From Streptomyces sp. DvalAA-43 (GTDB lineage Bacteria; Actinomycetota; Actinomycetes; Streptomycetales; Streptomycetaceae): a stretch of DNA of 64,000 nt. A program made the position numbers and the translations under genes. The notes under the pieces are model-generated. The model did no database searches. It was not told where the DNA came from and saw nothing but the letters and a program-made list of their open reading frames with translations. Location of the stretch: NCBI RefSeq assembly GCF_900091725.1, contig NZ_FMBW01000031.1, positions 248,001-312,000 on the forward strand, given 5' to 3'. Below, piece after piece: positions 1 to 9,020 of this stretch; position 1 is the stretch's first letter, and each line of letters begins with the position of its first letter.

Positions 1-189
1 GTGGACGGCGGCGGTGCCGGTCGCGACGGCAAGTCGCCGTCCAAGGAGGGCGGCGCGGCGTCGTCCTCGTCCGCCGGAGCGGGGAGCGGGGGTACCGGGG
101 ACGTGAAGGGGACGACTCTGACCGGTGTGCTCGTGCTCGCCGGCATCGGCTTCCTGGTGCTCATGAAGCGGCGGCGGAAAGGGAACTGA
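1..189 (+). CDS. C-terminal end of a membrane-anchored protein (partial)
   Basis: The reading frame is open from the first base to a TGA at 187-189, so only the last 62 or so residues of a protein that begins outside the window are visible. The visible part is a Gly/Ser/Ala-rich low-complexity linker followed by one hydrophobic segment (about residues 39-54) and a short basic tail, KRRRKGN. That is the usual end of a cell-wall or extracellular protein tethered by a C-terminal membrane helix. No LPXTG-type sorting motif is visible before the helix. Function cannot be assigned from this fragment. Confidence 0.55.
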   Translation: MDGGGAGRDGKSPSKEGGAASSSSAGAGSGGTGDVKGTTLTGVLVLAGIGFLVLMKRRRKGN

Positions 190-272
190 GGCACGAGGAG
201 AATCGAGGCGGAAGGGGAACGGAGGGCACCGCGATCCGGTGCGCGCCGCGGCGCGCATAGGGTCGGGGCCCT

Positions 273-800
273 ATGGAGAGCCGAATGATCCTGAAGCCCG
301 AACCGTTCGCCACCGCACGGCTGGACGTACTGCCGCTACGGGTCGCGTACGCGGACGAGATGGCGGCGGTGCTGGACGACCCGGCCCTGCACACGTACAC
401 CGGGGGTGCCCCGGAGACCGCCGACGGGCTGAGGGCCCGCTACGGACGCCAGACCGCCGGTTCGCCGGACCCCCGGGTGCGGTGGTGGAACTGGGTGCTG
501 CGGGTACGGGACGAGGACCGCCTGGCCGGATACGTCCAGGCGACGGTGGACGTGCCGGGCGCCGCGGCGGAGATCGCCTGGGTGGTCGGGACGCGGTGGC
601 AGGGGCGCGGGTACGCGAAGGAGGCCGCGGCGGGGCTGGCGGCCCACCTGCTGGCGGCGGGGACGGTGCCTACCGTCCTCGCCCACATCCATCCGGACCA
701 CCACGCCTCCGCCGCCGTGGCCGAAGCGGCGGGGCTGGTGCCGACGGGAGAGTGGTGCGACGGCGAACGGCGCTGGGAGCGGGGAGCGGAGAACGGCTGA
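273..800 (+). CDS. GNAT family N-acetyltransferase
   Basis: A 175-residue protein, normal size for a single GNAT domain, which transfers an acetyl group from acetyl-CoA to an amine. The acetyl-CoA pyrophosphate-binding motif A is visible as QGRGYA at about residues 110-115, preceded by the strand ending IAWVVGTRW. The N-terminus (RLDVLPLR...) is typical of the RimJ/RimL-like subgroup that acts on proteins or small molecules. The start could be ATG 273 or ATG 285; both precede the same domain. It is a single gene in a run of small accessory genes, and nothing nearby points to a substrate. Confidence 0.85.
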   Translation: MESRMILKPEPFATARLDVLPLRVAYADEMAAVLDDPALHTYTGGAPETADGLRARYGRQTAGSPDPRVRWWNWVLRVRDEDRLAGYVQATVDVPGAAAEIAWVVGTRWQGRGYAKEAAAGLAAHLLAAGTVPTVLAHIHPDHHASAAVAEAAGLVPTGEWCDGERRWERGAENG

Positions 801-875
801 GCGCCGGCCCGCCGTTGTCAGTGGTGGCTGAGAGAGTGGCGCACGTACGGACAGCACTCGCGGAGGGAACACCCC

Positions 876-1280
876 ATGGGCACCTGGGACACCGGCCATT
901 TCGACAACGACACCGCTGCGGACTTCTCCGGGGCGGTCGACGACGCACCGGAGGCCGAGCGGGCGGCGCTGCTCCGCAACGCCCTGACCGTCGCGATCGA
1001 GGCGGACTACCTGGACAGTGACGAGGGCGCTCCCGCCGTCGCGGCGGCCGCGCTGATCGCCGCCCAGTGCCCGGGAGGCGAGCCGGTGACCACCGCGTAC
1101 GGCCCCGACAAGCCGCTGCCCACGCTCCCGACGGAGCTGCGCCCCCTCGCGGTGAAGGCCCTCGACGCGGTGCTGGGCGAGAATTCGGAGCTGCGCGAGC
1201 TGTGGGACGACGCGGGGGACAAGGAGTGGGCCCCGGGCATAGCCCGCCTGCGGGAGGTCCTGGTGGCGGCGGCCGGCTGA
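876..1280 (+). CDS. DUF4259 domain protein
   Basis: A 134-residue soluble protein opening MGTWDTGHFDNDTAADF, the signature start of the DUF4259 family, whose members are nearly all of this length. A GGAGGG Shine-Dalgarno lies 8-9 bases before the ATG. It is acidic and alanine-rich with no membrane segment or signal peptide. No biochemical role is known to me. Its stop codon directly abuts the stop codon of the convergent gene at 1281, leaving no intergenic base between them. Confidence 0.8.
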   Translation: MGTWDTGHFDNDTAADFSGAVDDAPEAERAALLRNALTVAIEADYLDSDEGAPAVAAAALIAAQCPGGEPVTTAYGPDKPLPTLPTELRPLAVKALDAVLGENSELRELWDDAGDKEWAPGIARLREVLVAAAG

Positions 1281-1892
1281 TCAGGCGCGGGGGCGGCCGG
1301 CCTGGATGAGCTGGTCGACGTCGAGGGTCACCGGGGCGCCGATCGACTCCGGGAGGGTGACGGTCTGCCCGGGGGCGTACACCTGGTGGCTCTCGTAACC
1401 CCCGCCCATGGGCTCGGTCAGGACATGCACCCGGCCGTGCTTCCGGTCGATGATCACGTAGACCGGGATCTTGGCCTCGGAGTAGGCGGCGACCTTGTTG
1501 CGCAGGTCGTTGTTGTAGTTGCTGGAGGTGACTTCCAGGACGAGGCGGAAGACGGCGGGGTCGTAGCAGTTGTTCTCGACCAGGTGGTCGTCGAGATCGG
1601 CGTCGACGATCGACAGATCGGGGATGGCGAAGTCCGCAGGGCCGCCGGGGAGCCACACTCCGAGTGCCTGGATGACCTCCGTCTCACCGTCATCGAGACC
1701 GGCTGCGATGAAGGGGCGCATGATCTTGGTGAGCGCTCGGCCGTGCGGTCCGTCCGGGGGTGGGGCCACGGTGATGACGCCTCCGATGATCTCGACACGG
1801 CAACCCGGGTTCTGCTCCGCGAGCCTGTTGGCCGTGTCGAGCAGCGAATCCGGCTCACCGCCACAGGGGTGCTCGACTGCTGTTGCAGACAT
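1281..1892 (-). CDS. Uma2 family (DUF820) PD-(D/E)XK nuclease-like protein
   Basis: A 203-residue protein of the Uma2/DUF820 family, which has a restriction-endonuclease-like fold and is expanded in Streptomyces and cyanobacteria. The nuclease core is readable: the Asp in AIPDLSIVD, the Glu in LVLEVTSSN, and the helix KVAAYSEAKIPVYVIID. The ATG at 1892 has an AGGAGG Shine-Dalgarno 7 bases upstream. It lies downstream of serC but behind that gene's terminator, so it is probably its own unit. The family's physiological role is unknown to me. Confidence 0.8.
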   Translation of the reverse strand: MSATAVEHPCGGEPDSLLDTANRLAEQNPGCRVEIIGGVITVAPPPDGPHGRALTKIMRPFIAAGLDDGETEVIQALGVWLPGGPADFAIPDLSIVDADLDDHLVENNCYDPAVFRLVLEVTSSNYNNDLRNKVAAYSEAKIPVYVIIDRKHGRVHVLTEPMGGGYESHQVYAPGQTVTLPESIGAPVTLDVDQLIQAGRPRA

Positions 1893-1986
1893 TGCGGGCC
1901 TCCTGAAGGGGTGATGTCGAGGTCATCATCGTAGGCCGATGCAATCGCCAGTGCCCGAAAGCCGTTCCGACACTCGACCGAGTGAA

Positions 1987-2026
1987 CGACGAAGGGCCCC
2001 GCGCGTCGGCGCGGAGCCCTTCGTCG
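1987..2026 (-). terminator. Terminator after serC
   Basis: Inverted repeat with 10-bp perfect outer arms (cgacgaaggg / cccttcgtcg) and an inner GC stem closing on the loop GTCG. It sits 12 bases past the serC stop. There is no strong U-tract, as is usual for streptomycete terminators. Confidence 0.8.
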
Positions 2027-2038
2027 TACGGGTATGCG

Positions 2039-3175
<1,137 letters not shown>

Positions 3176-3177
3176 TC

Positions 3178-3204
3178 ACGGACACGGCCGAGCACCGTGT
3201 CCGT
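3178..3204 (-). terminator. Terminator of the conservon-P450 operon
   Basis: Perfect 10-bp stem (acggacacgg / ccgtgtccgt) with a 7-base loop, 48 bases past the stop of the last P450 gene and just upstream of serC. Confidence 0.75.
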
Positions 3205-3252
3205 CGGATGAGACGCCCGCTCCGGTCCGTGGACCGCGTACGGGGACCGGCG

Positions 3253-4461
3253 TCAGCCCAGATCCACCGGCAGGTCGTGCAGGTCGTTCTGGGTGACGAT
3301 CGGCTTGTTCCGCAGCTCGGACGCGGGGACGGCGAGCTCCAGTTCCGGGAACCGCTCGTACAGCGCGGGCAGCGCCACGCCCGCCTCCAGCCGGGAGAGC
3401 GCCGCACCCGGACAGACGTGCGGGCCGTGGCCGAACGCGATGTGGCGGTTGGGGGAGCGGGTGACGTCGAAGTCACCGGCCGTCGGGCCGTGCTGCGCCT
3501 CGTCGCGGCCGAGCGCGCCGAAGGAGACGATCAGCGCCTCGCCCTTGGGCAGCACCTTGTCGCCCACCTCGACGTCCTCGGTGGCGAACCGGATCAGGAC
3601 GTGCGACGTGGGGGTGTTCCAGCGCAGCGTCTCCTCGATCACGTTCTCCCACGGCACCTCTCCCGCCAGCACCTGCTCGCGCTGCTCGGGGTGGGTCTGG
3701 AGGGCGACGACCGCGTTCACGATCAGGCTGATCGTGGTCTCGTGACCGGCCGCGATGATCAGCTGGAGGGTGTTGACGATCTCCTCGTCGGTGAGCTGGT
3801 CGCCGTTCTCGGAGGCCGCGATCAGGGCGCTGGTGAGGTCGTCGCCCGGGTTCTCCCGCTTGCCGTCGACGATCTTCGTGAAGAGCGCGCCGAGGTCCGC
3901 CATCATCTGCGGGACCTCCTCCGGCGGCGTCTGCGTCGAGAAGAACTTCTCGAACAGCTCCTTCAGCCGCGGGTGGTCGGCGCTGTCGACGCCCATCAGC
4001 TCGCTGATCACGTTCATCGGCAGCGGGTAGGCGAACTCCGCCTTCAGGTCGACCCGCTCGCCCTTCGGCAGCGCGGCCAGCCGGTCCAGGCTCGCCGTGG
4101 TCAGCGCCTCGATGCCGGCCCGCAGCCGCTCCACCCGCTTGACCGTCAGCGCCTGCGCGACCAGGGTGCGCAGCCGGCGGTGGTCCGCGCCGTCGACCGT
4201 GAGCATGGAGCGGCCCGGGTTGGCGAGGCCGATCAGCGGCCAGTCCATGGGTATCTCGCCGCGCTGCCAGGCGTTCCAGACATCGATGTCCTTCACGATC
4301 CGGCTGTCGGTGAGCAGCTGCCGCGCCTCGGCGTGGTGGGTGACCGCGTAGCAGTGCACCCCGCCCGGCAGTTCCACCTCGGCGAGCGGACCGGCGGCCC
4401 GCAGCCGGGCGCTCTCGCCGTCGAGATCGGCGACGAAGGGGTCGAGGGCGATGCGGGTCAT
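3253..4461 (-). CDS. Cytochrome P450, CYP154-like, conservon-linked
   Basis: A 402-residue soluble bacterial P450 with all landmarks: I-helix oxygen-binding motif AGHETT, K-helix ExxR as E277-T-L-R280, and heme-ligand loop FGHGPHVCPG with the thiolate Cys at about residue 350. It is the last gene of a six-gene minus-strand operon. Its ATG at 4461 overlaps the stop of the upstream P450 by ATGA, so the two are translationally coupled. From memory, pairs of a CYP157 and a CYP154 enzyme are found at the ends of Streptomyces conservons, and this looks like the CYP154 partner. Substrate unknown. The electron donors would have to come from elsewhere, since no ferredoxin gene is adjacent. Confidence 0.88.
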   Translation of the reverse strand: MTRIALDPFVADLDGESARLRAAGPLAEVELPGGVHCYAVTHHAEARQLLTDSRIVKDIDVWNAWQRGEIPMDWPLIGLANPGRSMLTVDGADHRRLRTLVAQALTVKRVERLRAGIEALTTASLDRLAALPKGERVDLKAEFAYPLPMNVISELMGVDSADHPRLKELFEKFFSTQTPPEEVPQMMADLGALFTKIVDGKRENPGDDLTSALIAASENGDQLTDEEIVNTLQLIIAAGHETTISLIVNAVVALQTHPEQREQVLAGEVPWENVIEETLRWNTPTSHVLIRFATEDVEVGDKVLPKGEALIVSFGALGRDEAQHGPTAGDFDVTRSPNRHIAFGHGPHVCPGAALSRLEAGVALPALYERFPELELAVPASELRNKPIVTQNDLHDLPVDLG

Positions 4462-5738
4462 CTCTGGCCTCCGGTGGTGGCTTCCGCGGTGGGTCCCAGG
4501 GCGAGGGTGGGTGTGAAGGTCAACGGCAGGTCGGTCAGGCCCCGCAGCCACGGGGACGGACGCCGGGTGAGCCGTTCGGCGGGGACGGCGAGGTCGATGT
4601 CCGGGAGCCGGTCGAGCAGTACCTCGATGCCGGTACGGGCGATGACCTCGGCGGTCTCCTGGGCCGGGAACGGGCAGCGGTGCTCGCCGTGGCCGAAGGA
4701 GAGGAACGCGTTGTTGCCGCCGGTCAGCGTGGAACCGTCGGTGCGGACCTGAGGGTCCGCGTTGGCGGCGGCGATGCCCAGCAGCAGCAGGTCGCCCGCC
4801 TCGATGTGGCGGCCGCCGAGGCGGGTGTCGCGCGAGGCCCAGCGGCCCGCGACGTTCTGCGTCGGGGTGTCCTCCCACAGGACCTCGTTCATGGCCTCGG
4901 CGACGCTGTGCCGGCCGCCCGAGAGGGAGGCCGCGAACCGGTCGTCGGTGAGCATCAGCCGCAGCGAGTTGCCGATCCAGTCGGCGGTCGGCTGGTGGCC
5001 CGCGGCCATCATGACCATCAGGTCCTGGGCGACCTCCTCGTCGGTGAAGCCGCCGCGGTCGGCGAGCATCCGCGAGGCGACGTCGTCGCCGGGCTCGGAG
5101 TGCTTGTCGGCCAGCAGCTGGAACATGGACGAGGCCAGGTGCTGCTGGCCCGCCAGGGCCCGCTCCCGGCCGTCGATCATGTCGTTGAGCGAGCCGACGA
5201 GCGCATGGCCGATGGTGTCGCTGAAGCCGTAGATCTTCGCCAGGACGAGGGCGGGCAGCAGCATCGCGTACTCGGCGATGATCTCGGCGCCGCCGGTGGC
5301 GCAGAACCGGTCGATGAGGTCGTCGGCGAACTCCTCCGCGTACCGCTTCAGCGCGAACGGGTCGACGGCCTCCAGCGCGTTGCTGATCATCGCGGCGCGC
5401 TCGGTGTGCCGGGGGCCGACCGTGTACAGGATCGACGGCTGCTTGCGGCCGATCATCGGCAGCAGGGGCCAGTCGCCGGGGATGCGGTCCCACTGGTTCC
5501 ACAGGTCGGAGTCCCGGCTGAACAGCACCGGGTCGGCGGTGACCTGGTGCAGTTCGCGGTAGCCGAGCACGAGCCAGGCGGGTATGTCGCCGTCGAGGAC
5601 GACCGGGGCCACAGCCCCGTGGTCGCGGCGCATCTCCCGGTAGAGCCGGGTCGGTTCGGTCTGGAACCGGGGGCCGGAGAGCGGCGCGCGGCCCTGGGAG
5701 ACGGGGCAGCCGGCGGGCGGCGCCGGGGGCTGGGTCAC
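4458..5738 (-). CDS. Cytochrome P450, CYP157-like, without ExxR motif
   Basis: A 426-residue P450 with the I-helix motif AGHQPT and a heme loop FGHGEHRCPF, the Cys ligand at about residue 355. Two features are unusual. The normally invariant K-helix Glu-x-x-Arg reads E285-V-L-W288, so the Arg is missing. The residue two after the heme Cys is Phe instead of Gly. From memory, loss of ExxR is the hallmark of the Streptomyces CYP157 family. The start GTG at 5738 overlaps the stop of the GTPase gene as GTGA, and its own stop overlaps the next P450 as ATGA. It is placed within the conservon operon and probably works with or regulates the CYP154-like partner. Confidence 0.85.
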   Translation of the reverse strand: MTQPPAPPAGCPVSQGRAPLSGPRFQTEPTRLYREMRRDHGAVAPVVLDGDIPAWLVLGYRELHQVTADPVLFSRDSDLWNQWDRIPGDWPLLPMIGRKQPSILYTVGPRHTERAAMISNALEAVDPFALKRYAEEFADDLIDRFCATGGAEIIAEYAMLLPALVLAKIYGFSDTIGHALVGSLNDMIDGRERALAGQQHLASSMFQLLADKHSEPGDDVASRMLADRGGFTDEEVAQDLMVMMAAGHQPTADWIGNSLRLMLTDDRFAASLSGGRHSVAEAMNEVLWEDTPTQNVAGRWASRDTRLGGRHIEAGDLLLLGIAAANADPQVRTDGSTLTGGNNAFLSFGHGEHRCPFPAQETAEVIARTGIEVLLDRLPDIDLAVPAERLTRRPSPWLRGLTDLPLTFTPTLALGPTAEATTGGQR

Positions 5739-6388
5739 GGGGTGGGCTCCGGGGTCTTCTCCGGCGCGATCTCCGGACGGGTGGCGGCGGACCGGGCGGA
5801 AGCCCCGCCCTGCGAGAGGGTGTGGAGGTACTCGACCAGGGTGATCAGCACGTACTTGCTGGACGAACGGTCCCGGGCGTCGCACTCCACGAGGGGTACG
5901 TCGTCCGAGAGCGCGAGCGCCTCGCGTATCTGCTGTTCGGTGTGGAGCGGGCCGCCGAAGTCGTTGCAGGCCACGATGAACGGCGTGCCGTGGTGCTCCA
6001 GCCGGTCGATCGCGTACCAGGAGTCGGCGAGCCTGCGGGTGTCGACGAGTACGACGGCACCGAGCGTGCCGGAGAACAGCCGGTCCCACAGGAACCAGAA
6101 GCGCTCCTGGCCGGGGGCGCCGAAGAGGTACAGGACGGAGCGCTCGTCGAGCGAGATCCGGCCGAAGTCGAAGGCGACGGTCGTGGACGTCTTCGACTGC
6201 ACACCGTCGAGGTGGTCGACGGCCTCGCCCGCGCGGGTCATGGTCTCTTCCGTGTTCAGCGGACGGATCTCGCTGACGGAGCGGACCATCGTGGTCTTGC
6301 CGACGCCGAAGCCGCCGACGACGACGATCTTCAGTCCGTTGTCGGCCGTCGCCCGCAGGGCGGCACGGTCAGAGGTTGCGGAGTCCAA
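5735..6388 (-). CDS. cvnD: Conservon small GTPase (CvnD type)
   Basis: A 217-residue Ras-like GTP-binding protein of the actinobacterial conservon family. The Walker A P-loop GGFGVGKTT is at residues 25-33, the switch-II-like LFGAPGQERF follows, and a degenerate base-recognition motif reads ACNDF. I place the start at the TTG at 6388 (LDSATSDRAAL...), which matches the usual N-terminus; it overlaps the end of cvnC by 20 bases. An in-frame ATG further upstream (6436) would extend the protein wholly inside cvnC and is less likely. From memory, conservon proteins assemble at the membrane like a eukaryotic G-protein-coupled complex, this being the nucleotide switch. Confidence 0.9.
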   Translation of the reverse strand: MDSATSDRAALRATADNGLKIVVVGGFGVGKTTMVRSVSEIRPLNTEETMTRAGEAVDHLDGVQSKTSTTVAFDFGRISLDERSVLYLFGAPGQERFWFLWDRLFSGTLGAVVLVDTRRLADSWYAIDRLEHHGTPFIVACNDFGGPLHTEQQIREALALSDDVPLVECDARDRSSSKYVLITLVEYLHTLSQGGASARSAATRPEIAPEKTPEPTP

Positions 6389-6734
6389 CGAGCACCTGTT
6401 CCAGGATGTCGGGGTCGGGGAGCCGGTCCGCGACACGGGCAGTACGGGGGTGACGGGCGCTGATCCGTCCGGTGTCCAGCAGGTCGGACAGCATGATCCG
6501 GACGATGCTGACGGGCAGGCCGAGCGCCGCCGAGATCTCCACGACCGCGGTGGGCAGTTGGCACATCCGCAGGATCGTGGCGTGCTCCGACTGCATGCCG
6601 GGAGCCGGCTCGCACTCGGAGACCACCAGCGTCACCAGGTCGAACGCGTCCGAGTCGGACCGGCTGCGCCCCCCGGTGAGGGTGTACAGCCGGTCCGGAT
6701 CGTCGTCCCGGCCGGGGCGGCGGGGGCGGGTCAT
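6369..6734 (-). CDS. cvnC: Conservon DUF742 protein (CvnC type)
   Basis: A 121-residue protein of the DUF742 family. It starts with the typical arginine-rich segment and LYTLTGGRS, then a winged-helix-like region (LPTAVVEISAALGLPVSIVRIMLSDLL) that resembles a DNA-binding fold, and ends DPDILEQVLVGLRNL. In conservons this protein sits between the roadblock protein and the GTPase and binds the complex. The ATG at 6734 overlaps the cvnB stop as ATGA. No membrane segment is visible. Confidence 0.9.
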   Translation of the reverse strand: MTRPRRPGRDDDPDRLYTLTGGRSRSDSDAFDLVTLVVSECEPAPGMQSEHATILRMCQLPTAVVEISAALGLPVSIVRIMLSDLLDTGRISARHPRTARVADRLPDPDILEQVLVGLRNL

Positions 6735-7174
6735 ACGGCCGCGTTCGCGTCGGCGGCGCCGACGTCGGAGGCCGAGGAGGAGCGCGGCGGGGCGCTGAGG
6801 TGCTCGCCGAGCTGCTCGACGAGCTCGCTCATGTTGTGGCCGATGAGGCCGACGTCGGAGTCCTCGGAGGCGACGACCGCGAGATGGGCGCCCGCGCCCG
6901 CCTCGACGATGAACAGCACGCCGCCGTAGAACTCGGCCATCGCGGACCGTACGCCGCCGGTGCCGTCACCGAACTCGACGGATGCGCCGTGCGACAGGCT
7001 CTGGATACCGGCCGAGATCGCGGCCAGCTGATCGGCCTGGTCGACGGAGAGCTCGGGGGTGCGGCACAGCTTGAGGCCGTCCCTGGACAGGACGAGGGCG
7101 TGACGAGTGCCGGGGGTGCGCTCCAGGAGCCCCTCCAGCAGCCAGTTGAGCTTCTCGTCGGTGGTGGCGGTCAT
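6731..7174 (-). CDS. cvnB: Conservon roadblock/LC7 protein (CvnB type)
   Basis: A 147-residue Roadblock/LC7-fold protein (KLNWLLEGLLERTPGTRHALVLSRDGL...), the family that acts as a regulator or GTPase-activating partner of MglA-like and conservon GTPases. The beta-strand pattern up to GGVLFIVEAGAGAHLAVVAS matches the fold. The start ATG at 7174 overlaps the cvnA stop as ATGA, and its own stop overlaps cvnC, so the A-B-C-D stoichiometry is kept by translational coupling. The C-terminal 20 residues are a Ser/Ala-rich tail. Confidence 0.9.
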   Translation of the reverse strand: MTATTDEKLNWLLEGLLERTPGTRHALVLSRDGLKLCRTPELSVDQADQLAAISAGIQSLSHGASVEFGDGTGGVRSAMAEFYGGVLFIVEAGAGAHLAVVASEDSDVGLIGHNMSELVEQLGEHLSAPPRSSSASDVGAADANAAV

Positions 7175-8727
7175 CGGGTGTTGCCTTCTTCCGGGTGCGG
7201 GGAATTGGCCCGAACAGCCTGGCGGAAGCTGCTGAAACGGGCGGCCTGTTCCTTGGGGTCGGAGGTGCGGGGCCGGGAGGCCGTGGCGTCGTCGGAGTGG
7301 GCGTGGGCGCGGGCCTCCGCGGCGGCGAGGGTGCGGCCGCGGGGTCGCTTGGGCAGTCCGCTCTCGCCGAACCGGGGGAGGTTGACGGTGCTGGTGTCGG
7401 ACGCGGTGGAGTCCGCCGGGGCGGGGGCGGTGTGTCCGGCCCGTCCGGTGGGTTCGGCGGAGGCCGGCGCGTGCTGCGTGGGCTGAGCGTGCTGCGCGTC
7501 GGACGGGGCCGTCGCCGGGGCGGCCGTCGCCGGGGCGGTGCCGTGCGTGGGCTCCGGCTCGGGCACCGGGCGGGAGACCGGGGCCGGGGCGGGGACCGGT
7601 ACGGCGGCCCGGGTGAGGAGCTCCTGCGGGAGCATCATCAGGGCGCCCGTGCCACCGCGCGCGGAGGGCCGGAAGGAGATGGTCAGACCGTGCTTGCGGG
7701 CCAGCCGGCCGACGACGGCGAGGCCGAGCCGGGTGCCGGAGAGACCCGTCAGGTCCTGGTCGGTGGCCGACACCGCGCGCTCGGCGCGGCGCAGCTGCAC
7801 ATCGCTCATGACCAGGCCGCTGTCCTCGACGGTCAGGACGATGCCGGCCGGCACCTCCTCGACGTACACATGGACTTCCGCCGTGGGCGGCGAGAAGTTG
7901 GCCGCGTTGTCGAGGAGCTCGGCGAGCGCGTGCATGACGCCTTCGGCGGCGTGGCCGGCGACCGCGACATCGCTGGTCGAGTGGAGCCGCACCCGCTGGT
8001 AGCCGCTGATCCGGCCCATGGCGCCGCGCAGGATCGACTCCATCACGATCGGCTTCGCCCAGCGCCGCCCGGAGCGGGCGCCGGTCAGCACGGCGATGGA
8101 GTCGGCGAGCCGGCCCGCCTGGGCGGTGCGGTGGTCCAGGTGGAGCAGGTCGCCGAGCACGTCCTCGGCGGCGTGCCGGTGCTCCATCTCGCGCAGGTCG
8201 GCGAGCATGCTGGTGGCCAGGGCCTGCATCCGGCCCGCGGCGTTGGCGCAGGCGGCGACCGCGGCGGAGCGCTCGGTCTCGCTGCGGGTCGCGCGGGCGG
8301 TGAGCCGGGCGGTCTCGACGGTGAGCCGTTCGGTCTCGGCTGCGGCCTGTGCGGTGAGCCGCGCGTTCTCGGCCTCGGCCGCGGATCTGACCCGTGCGAT
8401 CTCGGCCGAGGCGGCGGCCTTGATCCGGGCGGTCTCGGCGGTGAACCGCTGGCCCTCGGCCGCGGAGCTGGACACGAGGCGGCTGATCTCGCCGGTGAAC
8501 CGCTGGGTCTCCGACGCGAGGCGGGCGCGCAGACGGCCGGCGTTGGCGCGGGCCTGGACGGCTGTGGCCACGGCGGCGGACAGCAGCACGGCGGCGGCCC
8601 CCGCCCCCCAGGCCAGCTCGGTCCGTACCGAGTCGGGGGCAGCGGTGACCGCCCACGCACACAGGGATCCGGTGACGGCCAGCGATATCAGCAGGGCCAC
8701 TGCGGTCGGCCGGGATGAGGCGCTCAA
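7171..8727 (-). CDS. cvnA: Conservon sensor-kinase-like membrane protein (CvnA type)
   Basis: An approximately 518-residue protein with two N-terminal membrane helices (about residues 7-25 and 32-50). A long Ala/Glu/Arg-rich coiled coil of near-repeats (AETERLTVETARLTARAT) follows, then a histidine-kinase ATPase domain with N-box ELLDNAANF at about residue 274 and a G-box (GTRLGLAVV), and a Pro/Ala-rich disordered tail. It heads the operon. I chose TTG 8727 because AAGGA lies 6-7 bases upstream and the helices begin just after it; a GTG at 8865 is possible but has no ribosome-binding site. It is inferred to be the membrane sensor of the conservon. Confidence 0.87.
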   Translation of the reverse strand: MSASSRPTAVALLISLAVTGSLCAWAVTAAPDSVRTELAWGAGAAAVLLSAAVATAVQARANAGRLRARLASETQRFTGEISRLVSSSAAEGQRFTAETARIKAAASAEIARVRSAAEAENARLTAQAAAETERLTVETARLTARATRSETERSAAVAACANAAGRMQALATSMLADLREMEHRHAAEDVLGDLLHLDHRTAQAGRLADSIAVLTGARSGRRWAKPIVMESILRGAMGRISGYQRVRLHSTSDVAVAGHAAEGVMHALAELLDNAANFSPPTAEVHVYVEEVPAGIVLTVEDSGLVMSDVQLRRAERAVSATDQDLTGLSGTRLGLAVVGRLARKHGLTISFRPSARGGTGALMMLPQELLTRAAVPVPAPAPVSRPVPEPEPTHGTAPATAAPATAPSDAQHAQPTQHAPASAEPTGRAGHTAPAPADSTASDTSTVNLPRFGESGLPKRPRGRTLAAAEARAHAHSDDATASRPRTSDPKEQAARFSSFRQAVRANSPHPEEGNTR

Positions 8728-9020
8728 TGGGAGTCCTTGGGAGCGGACGAGTGCGGATGGAACGGACGGATCGGGCAGGTCGAACGATTCAGAAAGGGGT
8801 CTTTCTGGACAACGCGATGGAATGCGGCAACTGGAGCTGACAATTCCAAGGTAAGTCGTGGTCACTATATGAGAATTGACGCTCTCTTTGGGAAGACCTT
8901 GTGGCGTTCTCTGTTACGTATGTGACTACGCATCCGACGTATTCCGGCGCACTGACGTATTCGGGGGAAACGTGCGGCGCCGGACGGCCGAGTGGCCCGA
9001 TCAACGGCATCCTGGGCCTC
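8728..9020. promoter_or_regulatory. Divergent promoter region with a small palindrome
   Basis: A 293-base gap between the divergently transcribed conservon and FAD/Fe-S dehydrogenase genes, visibly richer in A and T than its surroundings. It holds a perfect 7-bp inverted repeat with a 4-base loop at 8790-8807 (cagaaag / ctttctg), 63 bases upstream of the cvnA start, and a 9-bp direct repeat gacgtattc at 8936-8944 and 8954-8962. Both could be operators. I could not place a convincing -35/-10 pair. Confidence 0.45.

Noticed and set aside
4680..6929. A 749-codon plus-strand frame opposite the P450 and GTPase genes
   Set aside because: It is a GC-driven antisense shadow. The minus-strand frames have recognisable P450 and GTPase motifs, while this one is arginine/glycine/valine-rich with no domain.
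8901..9020. Forty-codon N-terminal extension of the FAD/Fe-S dehydrogenase from GTG 8901
   Set aside because: Third positions in this stretch are often A or T, unlike the rest of the gene, and family members start near the ATG at 9021.
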